A stretch of 64,000 nucleotides of DNA from Ectobius pallidus. Taxonomy: Eukaryota; Arthropoda; Insecta; Blattodea; Ectobiidae. The stretch spans positions 88,943,432 to 89,007,431 of the forward strand of contig CAXKWD010000009.1 in assembly GCA_964059195.1 (NCBI GenBank), in the 5' to 3' direction. Within the stretch, counting starts at the first letter, position 1. Each line of letters begins with the position of its first letter. Made by a program: the position numbers and the translations under genes. The notes under the pieces are model-generated. The model was not told where the DNA came from, ran no database searches, and saw only the letters and a program-made list of their open reading frames with translations. Positions 54,066 to 64,000 of this stretch are shown here, piece after piece.

Positions 54066-54732
54066 TAGGGCCCGGATATTTAGGCTTTTATAAAATATAT
54101 TTTAGCCTTTTATTTTCATGGACTAGCCCTTTTTAGGTTTTAAACAAACGATTTTAGCCGTCTTAATAAAACACTAATATTAACACCGAAAATTGTATTA
54201 TAATTTTTTGACACAGACCCTCCTATACTTCTCTGCCGTCGGTCGGCAACTTGTTATTTGAAAGTTGAAACGACAATGGATTACTTGCAGATTTCAAAGT
54301 TTTGAAGATGGCTCACGTTTCATTTCCTGCGACGGCGAGACGGCACATTTTCGAGTTACAAAGCCAAGTGACAAGTGACATATACATTGTTCATTTCAGT
54401 GCGTTGTATAAATTTAATGTTATTATGTCTTTTCTTAAAATGCATAAATTCACATATTAAATATATGAAAATAAATTTTATTTCCCTTTGCATTAATTTG
54501 AAAATCTATTTAAAAATCGTGTTTTTCTGCAAAAGTCCTCTTTAGCCCCTAGATTTTAATCAAAAGTCATCTTTAGCCCCTTTTAGACCCTTTAGTCCGA
54601 TTTAGCCCTTTTTAAGTTCTATAAGATTCATATATTCGGAAGCTAGGAGTATGAAACGGAAAAATATGCTAAAATGTTCTAATTAGGAAGCTGTGGGAAA
54701 AATAGGTTAAAAACCTTCAAATCCGGGCCCTA
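54066..54732. mobile_element. Non-autonomous hAT-type element
   Basis: The ends TAGGGCCCGGATATTTAGGC and (from the right) TAGGGCCCGGATTTGAAGG are inverted repeats. GTGATGAC (54058-54065) and GTGATGGC (54733-54740) form an 8-bp duplication with one mismatch. The interior repeats TTTAGCCC phrases and lacks a transposase frame. It is similar in ends to 17752-18484. Confidence 0.85.
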
Positions 54733-54740
54733 GTGATGGC

Positions 54741-56150
54741 AGTTATAATGAGAATTCGTCTCGTATAGGCCTAAAGACATGCAAAATTATGAAACACAAG
54801 ATAAATATATTTTTTTAATCTGGAAGCTGTTAATGATATTCTCAAATGCGTATCGTTCATTCATCGTCAATTTCAGGAGAATCAGCAACTGAGGCCGATA
54901 TCGTAATAATGGCAGTTAGCATTTTCATGTACAGTACTTCATCTTGGTAGAACTGAATAATCATTGGAACATATAAATAAAACTAATAAAAGTCTATATT
55001 TATTAAAATAGGATTTCAGTATATAAAATAATAAATACCTAACCTACGCTAAAAACATAAATTATCTTATTATAGTCTAACATAATTATATTATAAGGAA
55101 CTGGTCCAGAAAAATAAAAATTATGTACAAAAATTTCTACGAAGAAAACTCTTGAAATAAAGGTTAAATTTACAACATTTAAGGAAAATCATCACAGCGT
55201 TAAAAAATTATGATAAACGACACTTTTATAAGTTGTAGTTATAATATAAGTAAGAGAAGTCGTCAGAGGGTCATGTTCAAAGGTAGAAATAAGCACAGTC
55301 ATTCCGAAAACAGTACATTTTCTCAGGGGATCTTAAGCATGTAACCTAAATTCGCATATATTTCAAAAACTTGATAAACTAATGTACTTTTGAGACAGCA
55401 TTTGTAGCCATTGTATTGATATACAAATTTATATGACCCAAACAGTTTTGAGCTTAGGCGAACCAATACAGGGCTCAGATTAAATATGCTCACCTAATTA
55501 GTAAGGTATTCTCAAACTATTCAAATGGATAATCCAGCCAGTTAGCCAATGCTTGAGGGGGAATCAGTAACGTTATACGATGTCCTTAGGATTCATGTTC
55601 TGAATAGTCTGTTACGGTTAGATCCATCAATCGTAATGGGTACCGACATAGGTACTTTGATGATGATAGATTCTCCAATCTCCTGACAGCTGATGATCAG
55701 CTTTGATTTCAATCGGCTTGCTTGGTTAATTGGAAATCCTTGATTCAGCTATAGTTTACCTCTCGTGCTTTAGGCTGCAGATTATTGGAAACTTGGTTCT
55801 TATTGTATTCATGGAATTCTTAAATTAGCCCTGCCTCTTCACTATATCTCAAGTTCGATACGTTTGAAGTGAAGGTTTTGATAGGTCTTCATACCTAATC
55901 CCTGTATTACAATTTTAAAAACGGTTAATGCTTAGACTAATTGGAGCGTATATAGTGTTTCGCTTTGGGAGGGGCTATGAGGACTAGAGTAAAGAATAGG
56001 CCAGGAAGACCTGCAAACATGGAATATCTGCAACGAATTCTTCGTTTAAAAGTATACAAACCTGTTTACAATACAAAATCGAGTTTTCTAGGCACAACAG
56101 CAAACTTGTCTATAACGTCTGCATCAGTGACATCAATATCCCGGTGAACT
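54741..56150. other. AT-rich, unassigned
   Basis: TAGGCCTA at 54766. The frame at 55965-56147 contains RPGRPANMEYLQRIL, faintly like a LINE tail but not enough to call. Confidence 0.4.
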
Positions 56151-56179
56151 GACAAGAAGGCAAGTCCATTTAACCGTTG

Positions 56180-56890
56180 TGTTTCTTAAATATGGGCATG
56201 TTTTTAAAGTCATCGATTGATTCCACCGATGCCATCAGTCTTTCACCAGGGTGTTTGTAAAGTCAACGGACAATCCACCGGGAAAGCATCAGGCTGTTCT
56301 TAAACTCACCGGTAAAAGTCCGGTGGAAATCATCGATTGCAATCAGACTCACCGAACTTAAAGTACGATGCTTCTTAGATGACAAACATGGCGGAGAAGC
56401 AGACGACAGTTTCCACTAGCATTCATAAATTGAGTTTATTTTCGTGCGAAAGCTAACGAACTGCTCTTCATCAGAGTGTGAGTCCTCCGAAAATGAAAGC
56501 GATGAGTTGATTTTGTTTGAATACGAGAAAAGAAAGAAAAAAATACTATATATATATATAAATCTATTAATTCCAAATATCTCGAAACTGACATTATATA
56601 CATAATGAGATTTAGGTACCGCATCTAACTATGCAATATGTTTTATGGATTTTAATATGATCAAAACATTATTTCTGAGAATGGTAGCACTTAGATATTA
56701 GTTCCCTGTCCTTTATATATTATTATTTCCACTTCTTTCAAATCCATGGTACAATAATTATTATACAATTCGAATACTCCCCCTGAAATCCATCAACCTG
56801 TTCGTAAAGTCAACGGCTCATTAGATGAAAAAAATGGCGGATGACGTTCATCGTACATTCACCGGACTTTCATCGCACTTTTACTGATGA
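56180..56890. repeat. Complex repeat with CACCGG and AAAGTCAACGG motifs
   Basis: TGTTTGTAAAGTCAACGG (about 56250) and TGTTCGTAAAGTCAACGG (about 56800) are direct repeats, as are TTAGATGACAAACATGGCGG and TTAGATGAAAAAAATGGCGG. Several TCACCGG/CCGGTG phrases occur in both orientations. It is probably a MITE or nested pair; its boundaries are unclear. Confidence 0.5.
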
Positions 56891-57164
56891 CTTCAGTGCC
56901 CTATGCTTTTAGTTGTCTCAGCGTGGAGAAAGTGCTTTCTGTAGAAGCGGTAAAAAAATGGCAAAATAGCTAATATCTTATAGAAGAATAAATATTTATA
57001 GCAATTATTTCTTGTTACTTTTAGCCAAAGCATCCACGGCATATTTAGGAATGTCTGCTTTGAGAGGCTTTTTTTCTTTCCGTAAGGCCTATTCAATTTC
57101 AATTACATCTTCATGACACAAGTTTTCTCAAAGAGTTTTACCAGGTTGAACACGTGAAATAATA

Positions 57165-57290
57165 CATTATGCAACATGCCTATAGAGGCATTTATTAAGA
57201 TATGAGTATGTTTATGAAACGAGCAAAGAGGTATACGAGGTATAGGAATGTTGCATACGACTGTTTTTGTTCGACCATAATTAGTCTAAA
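57165..57290. repeat. Dispersed repeat (family F), second copy
   Basis: TACATTATGCAACATGCC, GTTTATGAAACGAGCAAAG and GCATACGACTGTTTTTGTTC share phrases with 8870-9270 and 58395-58500. Confidence 0.45.
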
Positions 57291-57896
57291 TGTATAAATT
57301 CAGAATAAACTACTGCATTTTCAGGCTACACAGAGAACTAGAGTGGGAAGTAAGCCAACTGTAGCGTTCTATGAACTAGTATCATAACGGGTGCACTTTT
57401 AGGATAAAATGATCATATATGATCATAAAGTCATAATTAACTTACAGTATGTTATTAGCGCTTTCTTTTGTTTTGTTGTTGGAAAGACCTTATTCCTAGA
57501 ACAGAAAATTTGAAAGATACATGCTCTAGAACTTCTGACTGAATTTCGTATCTATGAAAAATACATTGTTCTACTTCTGGTATTTCGATGAGTTCAAAAG
57601 ATTACCATATTCCTCAGAATATGAGCACACATGCTGTGAAAATAGAGGTAATATTTATTGACAATTTTTCACTGTTTTTACACTCCACTTTATGCATCAA
57701 ACATAATGTTTTCAGTTTACTGTAAATTTAACATAAATATTCAAGTCGACTCCGAATCCGTGCAATGGTATAATCCAATTAATGTTAATCATTTATAGAC
57801 AACTTTGTAGACAAACTGCGGTATTTTGTGTCTCAACAATTTATGATGGGAAGGGGAAGAGGAAATAATAACAATAATAGTTTTCTCTTGGCAAAG
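57291..57896. other. AT-rich, unassigned
   Basis: No supported feature. Confidence 0.5.
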
Positions 57897-57908
57897 TTAA
57901 GTCGTATT

Positions 57909-58301
57909 GGCTAGTTTACACGATGACACTAGGTTTCGTAACCACTTTCATGAAAGTGATTTCGTGAAACTAATTACACACATTTTCTTTCCAATGCAAC
58001 CGCACATTTCATTTTATATCTGAAGTTCAAGTAGTTAACATCCCATATAAACGTTTTAAACACGTATGAATCCAGGCATTTCACAGTTTCCTCACTTCCC
58101 ACTTCATTTAAAAAAACGCGAACAAGCTAATTAAGCGTATAATCTCAAAATTACCATTATAGTTTCGTGAAAAGTTGGAATCAGCCGAAACTGCATAGTG
58201 TCGTAACTCATTGTCGCCAGTACATCCTAGCGCTTGTGCATTCAAGTAAAAACAATTGCGAAACTCAGTTACGCAACCTAATTTCGTCGTGTAAACTAGC
58301 C
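57909..58301. mobile_element. MITE with about 35-bp terminal inverted repeats
   Basis: Ends read GGCTAGTTTACACGATGACA, CTAGGTTTCGTAAC from the left and GGCTAGTTTACACGACGAAA, TTAGGTTGCGTAAC from the right. TTAAGTCGT (57897-57905) and TTAAGTCCT (58302-58310) lie just outside, with three extra bases at left. This may be a 9-bp target duplication or two TTAA sites. No coding frame. Confidence 0.8.
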
Positions 58302-58394
58302 TTAAGTCCTTAACTTCCATACAACCAGGTTAAAGTCATTATACTCGTACAAGACATTAAATGTAGAATAAATAGTGTAAACAGTGCAAAGTTA

Positions 58395-58690
58395 ATACAT
58401 GATGCAACGAGCCTATAGGTCCAATAACGTTTCATACGCTTGTCTTAATTACCATTTTAGGCAGTTTGCATACGACTGGTTTTGTTCGACCTTAATTAAA
58501 GGTTTGAGTTTTTTAGAATCATCAAAGAAACGAGACAGCTGACGTCGGCGATCAGCTGTTAGTATATTCTTATCGTTCTCATCTTTTGCGATAGATCGAT
58601 AGATTCAGATCGTTAATTGTGGAGTTTGCTTCAATAGGCATCAAGTTTATTCCGTGTTCTAAATTAATCGATACCAGTTACATGAGCGAG
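58395..58690. repeat. Dispersed repeat (family F), third copy
   Basis: TACATGATGCAACGAGCC, GCATACGACTGGTTTTGTTC and GACC are shared with 57.17 kb. CAAGTTTATTCCGTGTTC echoes CAAGTTCGTTCCGTGTTC at 9124. Confidence 0.45.
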
Positions 58691-58880
58691 GATCATTGGT
58701 CAAACGAGTCTCTGTGACGTAAGAACATAAAGTGTAGCCTATATTCCATACATGTTTTTTGGCATAACATGGACATTTTAAGCCGCAAACAAATCTTTCC
58801 TAAACTTAAATAATTATGCTAATGTCCCTCTATCATTCGTAAAATGCGCAGTGTAGTTAAGTAACGCTGCACACATGTAA

Positions 58881-59172
58881 GTAAGTAAAGTGTTCCATAT
58901 ACAGGCCATGGAGGCCCAGAAGGTTAAGGCTACCAGATTTTAGACATGCGGAACACGAAGGTGGTAAGGTTGTCAGCCTTACGCACCGGCCGCTTTTACC
59001 CCCAGGATTGCTCCTGGTACTCATTTCTGTTGGAGGCTGAGTCGACCCCAGGGCCATAGTGCCACCGAAAGGATTAGGCCAGTTAAAAAACTCCCGATCT
59101 CTTCGGGAATAGAACCCGCGACCTTTCCGTTTGTAGCGCAGCACCTCAACCACTACGCTAAGGCGTACCCCC
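58881..59172 (-). repeat. Full-length SINE family C with target duplication
   Basis: The minus-strand head has TTAGCGTAGTGGTTGAGGTG and GGGTTCTATTCCC. The body matches 20122-20425 throughout and ends GTATATGGAACACTTTACTT. GCACACATGTAA (58869-58880) and GCACATATGTAA (59173-59184) flank it, a 12-bp duplication with one mismatch. The 98-codon frame over it is incidental. Confidence 0.92.
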
Positions 59173-59184
59173 GCACATATGTAA

Positions 59185-59495
59185 TGACTTGCATTCCTAA
59201 AACCTCCATAGCGAAATGGAAGAAAAAAGTTTCACAAGTTAAATAAAACTAGTATTACTAGTAGCTTTGTGAACAATAAACCAAACGTAAATAAAATATC
59301 TGCTTTTCATCGCAGTCTTTAAAAGTCAATGTTGTCGTTAATTTTCGTTTTTAATGAGTTAAAGGAATATTCAGCCCAAATTGGAGGAAAAATTGAACCA
59401 TGCGTTTGGTCATATCTGCGGCACAAAAAATTTACTGACAAACAGATGAAATGCCGAACGACCGAGTTAAGACCGGACCTCGTTTCGCTCGTTCA
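59185..59495. other. Unassigned
   Basis: An open frame runs through to the (TTA)n tract without a recognised domain. Confidence 0.45.
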
Positions 59496-59551
<56 letters not shown>

Positions 59552-59552
59552 G
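59496..59552. repeat. (TTA)n microsatellite
   Basis: About 18 uninterrupted TTA units. Confidence 0.95.
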
Positions 59553-59773
59553 TTCACTCCATATGTTACATATTGCGGTTTAAATCTTTTTCGTTAGTGA
59601 CTATCATTTGATTAAGCGTTAATACCTTCTGTGTATGCTTAACAATTTGGTGACTAATGACTTAAATGATCGATGGACAAAACTTCCTTCACGGACTTCC
59701 TTTCTCTTTCCCCCTATTATCTCCTTCCCCTTATGCAAGGTGAAAATAATTAGAATAATTTGAAGAATAAATT

Positions 59774-59847
59774 TCTCTCACACCGAGACTCAAATCCGGG
59801 ACGCTCAGCTGTTAGTGCTGATGCTCTACCAATTGACTAGCCAGCAA
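59774..59847 (-). repeat. tRNA-like SINE head
   Basis: The minus strand has GGCTAGTCAATTGGTAGAGC (A-box region) and CCGGATTTGAGTCTCGG (B-box with T-stem mismatches). It is followed by TGTGAGAGAAATTTATTC, similar to SINE family A tails. The stem mismatches rule out a clean tRNA gene. Confidence 0.65.
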
Positions 59848-60089
59848 TCGGGTGGCAGATGTAATCTTTCTCTGATGATTATCCTTAATGTTTGACCTCA
59901 CTGAATGACTTTTAAGTTTTAATAAGCATACTAATGATTTATAGCTAGAATATTGTGACAGCGCTCCGCTTATGCTGTTGAACAGCAACATAATAAGATC
60001 GAGATATTTCTATAACTTATTGCACATTATACATTTACAACGAAAAAATCTTAACGAAATTTTAAAGCTTATGTTTGGATAGTTTAATT
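59848..60089. other. Unassigned
   Basis: No supported feature. Confidence 0.5.
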
Positions 60090-60345
60090 TGCAATCTTGT
60101 CGTTGCCGTTGGGGCGTGGGTGCCTTTTACTTTGTTGGCCGGGTTCGATTCTTGCCCATGTCGGGAATTTTTCAACATTGGAAAATGTCCTTTCTGAGTT
60201 CCGGACTGGGTGTTGTCCCTTTATCCCCATCCGTTGCAAGACATTGGCAAATCTCCGCGGTATAACCTTTGTCTGAAAGAGTCTTGGGCAAATCGTGGCC
60301 ATCAACTCTAGTATCATCATCATCATCATCAACAACAACAATAAA
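60090..60345 (+). repeat. tRNA-derived SINE with (TCA)n(ACA)n tail
   Basis: The B-box GGGTTCGATTC is at about 60140-60150, the A-box region is GGGGCGTGGGTGCC, and the body contains GGGAATTTTTCAACATTGG and GAGTTCCGGACTGGGTG. It ends in ATCATCATCATCATCATCAA then CAACAACA. A single copy in this window; family not matched to the others. Confidence 0.7.
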
Positions 60346-60478
60346 AATGTTATATTTTCTGGGAGGCAGGATTAAGTAGCATAATCTGAGGAAACTTACT
60401 CCTTTCGTTGTTATAATGGAAAGTCACTTGGAACCACTCTAAACCAAAGATGGTAGTCTATTTCTGATATTTTGTTAT

Positions 60479-60672
60479 GAATATGTTATGGATTTGGCAT
60501 GTCAGAAAAATGGGAAGTGACCGAATTCCAAATATCATTAAGGAATAGGAATTTGAGTGTCAGAGAAGAAGAGGACGATCATTGACTACACGGAAGGACA
60601 ACGCCTAGGATTCAATGGAGAAGTTTGGCCTAGCACCAGAAGATGCATGGAATCGGAAACGGAGAAGTGAAA
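60479..60672 (+). pseudogene. LINE ORF2 C-terminal remnant with two stops
   Basis: The frame reads WIWHVRKMGSDRIPNIIKE, stop, EFECQRRRGRSLTTRKDNA, stop, DSMEKFGLAPEDAWNRKRRS then EI before a final stop. The pattern W-HV-KM-RIP-I-E, RRRGR-TR, GL-DA-R-RR-I is a well-known C-terminal motif of insect non-LTR retrotransposons. In-frame stops show it is dead; catalytic parts are absent. Confidence 0.8.
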
Positions 60673-60723
60673 TATAATCACTACATTAGTAATCTTCATC
60701 TTCTGTTCAGTGAAGGATTAATT

Positions 60724-60870
60724 ATACAGGGTGTATCATAATTAACAGCGCAAACCGAAACAGATGAAAATATACGATAACAGAAGCAAACAAAGTTCCA
60801 ACAAACATGGGTCCACAAACAAGCCATTTATATAATGTAGACTTTGTCGAATAAGTAATTAAAAGTTCTA
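60724..60870 (+). other. Possible 5' end of a mariner-like element
   Basis: TATACAGGGTGTATCATAAT, TAACAGCGCAAACC looks like a TA-preceded terminal repeat of a mariner-like element. No partner terminus was found in the window. Confidence 0.35.
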
Positions 60871-60928
60871 TCACGTTTAAAAATCTGATTCAATTCAATG
60901 ACAATCGATAAAAATAAAAAATTATGGC

Positions 60929-60987
60929 CAATTACATTTCAAGAACAATTACATTTCAAGAACAATTACATTTCCAATTACATTTCG
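60929..60987. repeat. 17-bp tandem repeat
   Basis: CAATTACATTTCAAGAA occurs about three and a half times in a row, the last units shortened. Confidence 0.85.
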
Positions 60988-61189
60988 TTGTACATTTTCC
61001 TTTCTTTGAAAAACCAATTTAAAGTACACATTTAAAAACAGTTGAGTTTCAGAATGGAAGTCACATATGCACACAATTTTGTTGACATTATGTAGGTCAG
61101 ATTTGCGTGCTGAAGACTTTGTACCATAATACAATGCAATAAATTATTGGTAATTTATGACAAACTCTCTGTGCCATTTCTTATGTCGA

Positions 61190-61225
61190 GGGTATAAAGT
61201 GATTTTTTCTCCTATATTATAGACA
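61190..61225 (+). repeat. SINE family A tail remnant
   Basis: GTGATTTTTTCTCCTATATT matches the tail just after the tRNA head of family A (CGATTTTTTCTCCTACAATA). No head is seen upstream. Confidence 0.4.
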
Positions 61226-63290
61226 GGTTATGATAGTTGAGTATATTTATCGTTATAATGCATGTGGAGTAGCATTGTTTGGTTGCAGGAAAAACCTCTG
61301 TGTGAGGAATATCATGTAAAAATAATAAATAATGATATGAATATGGTTCTGAAATGTTAAGGGGTTTAATTTTATGAGTCGCACGGGCAGAATGACAATG
61401 AGAAGGCAAATGTCCTGCGCAGCTTGGTGATTACTACGTTCTGCTTGCATTTTCTCATTTATTTTTGTCAGTTTTTTCTCAGTTATTATAGTTTCTAACT
61501 TCTAATTTCCTGTCTTTTAACATGCCATTGTTAATGTAGAAACCCTGGGAAGTCTAGACTGGGGAAAGGAAAATTGCGAGAAAAAGAAAAGTAAATGAAG
61601 GAAGGCGACTGTAGAGAGTATAGTACAATTCCTGTGAGAGCTGGGTAGGGGATGAGGTTTTGGAGGGAGGAGGTTGGTTGAGTGTGACGTGCACGAGGAA
61701 GGATCAATGTGGGCCATGGAATAAGATGACTTGTCTCTACTGGAAGCCATTACATGTCTAAGACTCTGTACTTTAAACTAATTGCAGAATTCGTGCTTTC
61801 CCTCTTGGAAACCCCGTCGCCTTGGTAACAACGTCTTTTGTTTCGCAATTTGCTCTCTTATTGTATGTATCTTTTGTTTCCAATTGGAATGCACTTATGA
61901 ATACATTCATATTTCATTCCCTTGTACTATAACAAAGTGGTAAGGAAGTATTCCAGATAGAGAAGTTGAGATGACTACAATCGGATTATGATTTCAAAGC
62001 CTTAAATCTCTCTCCAAATTTGCATCATTATTCGTTCTGTAATAACTGCTTCTAAGCCTATATAGGAACTTCCTATACCCAATTTAACCCTCAAATAATA
62101 ACATTCTATTTCTGCGGTTTTTGAAGCGAAGCTCATCGTGAATCCGAGCCACTTGAAATGTAATCTCGTATGGGAGGGATCAAACACTAGAAAGCTGCCA
62201 AAAATTGGTTCTCATTTTATGCTTTCTTGGATATATTCTCAAATTTTCAGGTAAAAATTCCATTTATGGGTGGTGTTCTTCTTTTGGAACATGCTTCTAA
62301 TGGAAGATGAAATTGCATGTAATAACTTTAGTTGCATTTAGCCGAAATATTCAACACCAAAAACAAAATATCTCAAAAACGATTTGTCTAATTTCGCTTA
62401 AATTTAGCACCATTTCCCTTTGATAAAATCTTTACAGTGTGGACTACAATGATTAATATTTCATTTAAAATGATTAACTTGAAGATAAACGTATTTTTTA
62501 AAATGCGAATCTAAAACATTATACTGTCATTATCAAAGCAGGTAGGCTCTGGGGTCACTAAGGTCCATCCTTTAGTATTTGATCTCAGATTTAAGAAACA
62601 AATCGCATATACCAAAAAAATTCATCACTTATTGTTAAAATATATGTTAGTATACCGTTGAGCTCTGACAACAAACTAAAATAAAATAAAATAAATACTG
62701 TAATTGAGACCATCAACTCAACCAACAACCTTAATTTTATGCCTAGGCTTTCGATACTCTTGTATTAATCATTTTCAGGGCATCTTGTTAAGCAAACCTA
62801 GTTGTATTAATATTAAACATTAAAACGGCATGGCCTTCTAGTTCTGTTGATGTGATAAAACAATTAAACGCTTTAAAAAATTATTAAAAGCATTGAACAT
62901 TAAACAACAAACTAAATAAATATTAACGGACATTTTGAACATCATATGAATGAATGAATATCAATCCTTTAAGAGCTGTTAGCTCAACTTTCTTTATTGT
63001 TGCCCTTGGGATGCCCAACCTATTACAGATCTTGATGAAAATTGTCGGGATTGTACAGTGTTCGCCTATGAAAAGCCCAAATATTTCATCATTTTCGAGG
63101 TGGTACTTATCTTTATAATACAGGCTAGTAGGCTGGTATATGGCATTCGTTTAATCATTTACACAACCTTGGTAGGAATGATATTTCGCGGCAAGGTTAG
63201 ATTTTCTTTCCGAGGCATATCGAAGGATTGGACGAAAATTTTATATTAACTTTTTCACTGCTACTGACATATGGATGCATCTCTTCAAGA
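61226..63290. other. AT-rich, unassigned
   Basis: A purine-rich stretch at 61550-61710 gives an incidental minus-strand frame (61517-61750) of low-complexity sequence. No other supported feature. Confidence 0.45.
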
Positions 63291-63474
63291 TATACAGTTG
63301 TTTCACGTACGCGTTTGCCAATCATGCGGGTTTCTGTGTCGCGGCGGCTACAGCTCCCGAGCCATCGGGTGAAATATCTACGCAAATAAAGCCGCTAATG
63401 GCGTAATGATTCAGGTTCTCACAACTACAGTTAAAATTGCAATGAAAATAACCACGTACATCTTCATAAGGAAT

Positions 63475-63670
63475 TTTGGACATGTCCTCCTCTTGCATCC
63501 ACACAACAATGGCACCTCTTTAGGAAATTTTCTTTTTCTCGCATAAGTTCATCTTCCGAGATAGAGTTTATTTTCCTTGTAATATTGTCTTGACGTTCTT
63601 CTAATATATGGGGGTTTGACCTATACACTTTATTTTTCAAGTTCCCCCATAAATAACAGTCACATAGCCT
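63475..63670 (-). pseudogene. Transposase C-terminal fragment, left arm
   Basis: Reading the minus strand: LCDCYLWGNLKNKVYRSNPH, ILEERQDNITRKINSISEDE, LMREKENFLKRCHCCVDARG, GH. The CD-x-LWG-LK-KVY block lies near the end of the DDE/D catalytic domain in mariner/Tc1-related transposases of insects, where it normally follows an SPDL-P motif. The DDE core is absent. The frame remains open for this stretch, which suggests limited age, but the gene is only a fragment. Confidence 0.75.
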
Positions 63671-63671
63671 A

Positions 63672-63800
63672 CTGTTAGAAGAACTTAAAGACGATATCAC
63701 AAGAGAAATTAACTCTATCTCGGAAGCTGAACTTTTGCGCGTGAAAGAAAATTTCCTAAAAAGGTTCGAGTGTTATGTCAATGCAAGAGGAGGACATTAA
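63672..63800 (+). pseudogene. Transposase C-terminal fragment, right arm
   Basis: The plus strand reads LLEELKDDITREINSISEAE, LLRVKENFLKRFECYVNARG, GH and stops. It is the same region as the left arm, starting later (it lacks the CD-x-LWG block), with several substitutions. The arms therefore differ and are not a simple assembly mirror. Confidence 0.75.
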
Positions 63801-64000
63801 CCAGAACTCTTGTGATAAGTGGTTATTTTCATTGTAATTTTAATTGTAATTAGGAGAACCTGAATCATTACACCGTTTAGCGGCTTTATTTGCATAGATA
63901 TTTCTCCCGATCGCTAGGGAGTTGGAGCTGTGAACCCCACGACGCAGACACCCGCATGATTGGCCAACACGTACGTGAAACGCACTGTATAAAAGAAACA

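Larger units (their letters stand above)
63295..63987. mobile_element. TA-flanked inverted dimer of mariner/Tc1-like 3' ends
   Basis: Two copies of the 3' part of one transposon meet back-to-back near 63670, with their termini pointing outward. The left terminus reads CAGTTGTTTCACGTACGCGT and the right one (inverted) CAGTGCGTTTCACGTACGTG. Both continue CAATCATGCGGG and AAATAAAGCCGCTAA. TA dinucleotides flank both ends (63293-63294, 63988-63989). Each arm carries the end of a transposase gene. The whole is a long palindrome that could itself behave as a non-autonomous element. Confidence 0.85.

Noticed and set aside
58857..59153. 98-codon minus-strand frame
   Set aside because: It is the body of SINE family C; similar frames occur in the other copies at 20.2 and 47.3 kb.
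59774..59847. A genuine tRNA gene on the minus strand
   Set aside because: T-stem mismatches and a SINE-like downstream tail.
61517..61750. 77-codon minus-strand frame
   Set aside because: Low-complexity purine-rich DNA; S and P rich translation without a domain.

Overview
This is eukaryotic, AT-rich, repeat-dominated DNA that looks like a large insect genome. The terminal peptides of its non-LTR retrotransposons (for example FENRMLRKIFGPKRDE and RRMKWAGHVARM) are of the kind found widely in insects. The mix of tRNA-derived SINEs, hAT and mariner-like debris and the palindrome TAGGCCTA resembles a cockroach (Blattodea, perhaps Periplaneta). That species guess is inference from memory, not from a search. 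There is no bacterial-style gene organisation, no operon, no CRISPR array and no intact long coding sequence. The longest open frame is 154 codons and is not convincing.

Layout. 0-5 kb: SINE head, a LINE 3' end, a second SINE family and a GC-rich repeat-like block. 5-13 kb: AT-rich DNA with LINE tails, a small hairpin element and one possible spliced exon (7109-7193). 13-21 kb is dense in transposons: three hAT-type elements, a SINE with a perfect 14-bp target duplication, a TA-flanked MITE, a decayed reverse transcriptase fragment and an RTE-like LINE end. 21-27 kb: LINE tail, a possible terminal exon (21984-22147), degenerate SINEs and a palindromic MITE. 27.5-30.7 kb is the most gene-like part. 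A minus-strand terminal exon with a polyadenylation signal lies 2.1 kb downstream of an exon that carries a threefold tandem duplication and ends in a strong splice donor. The putative intron holds a SINE and an 841-bp inverted-repeat element.

31-42 kb: an inverted pair of tRNA-SINEs, an RTE LINE end with a 1-base frameshift, a palindromic MITE and an hAT element with a duplicated 3' terminus. 42-50 kb: SINEs, a second copy of the first LINE, long microsatellites, a possible exon (46006-46118), a four-copy unclassified repeat family, and an hAT MITE nested in another inverted-repeat element. 50-60 kb: more MITEs, one hAT element, a possible last exon (53261-53319), and a SINE with target duplication. 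60-64 kb: SINE, LINE remnants and, at the right edge, a TA-flanked palindrome made of two inverted 3' halves of a mariner/Tc1-like transposase gene.

How it works together: nothing here forms a pathway. The window reads as an intergenic or intronic region shaped by repeated insertion, nesting, truncation and inverted duplication of mobile elements, with a few candidate host exons. Element boundaries are supported by target-site duplications where stated. Family names rest on motif recognition by eye. Some AT-rich stretches, listed individually, hold nothing I can assign.
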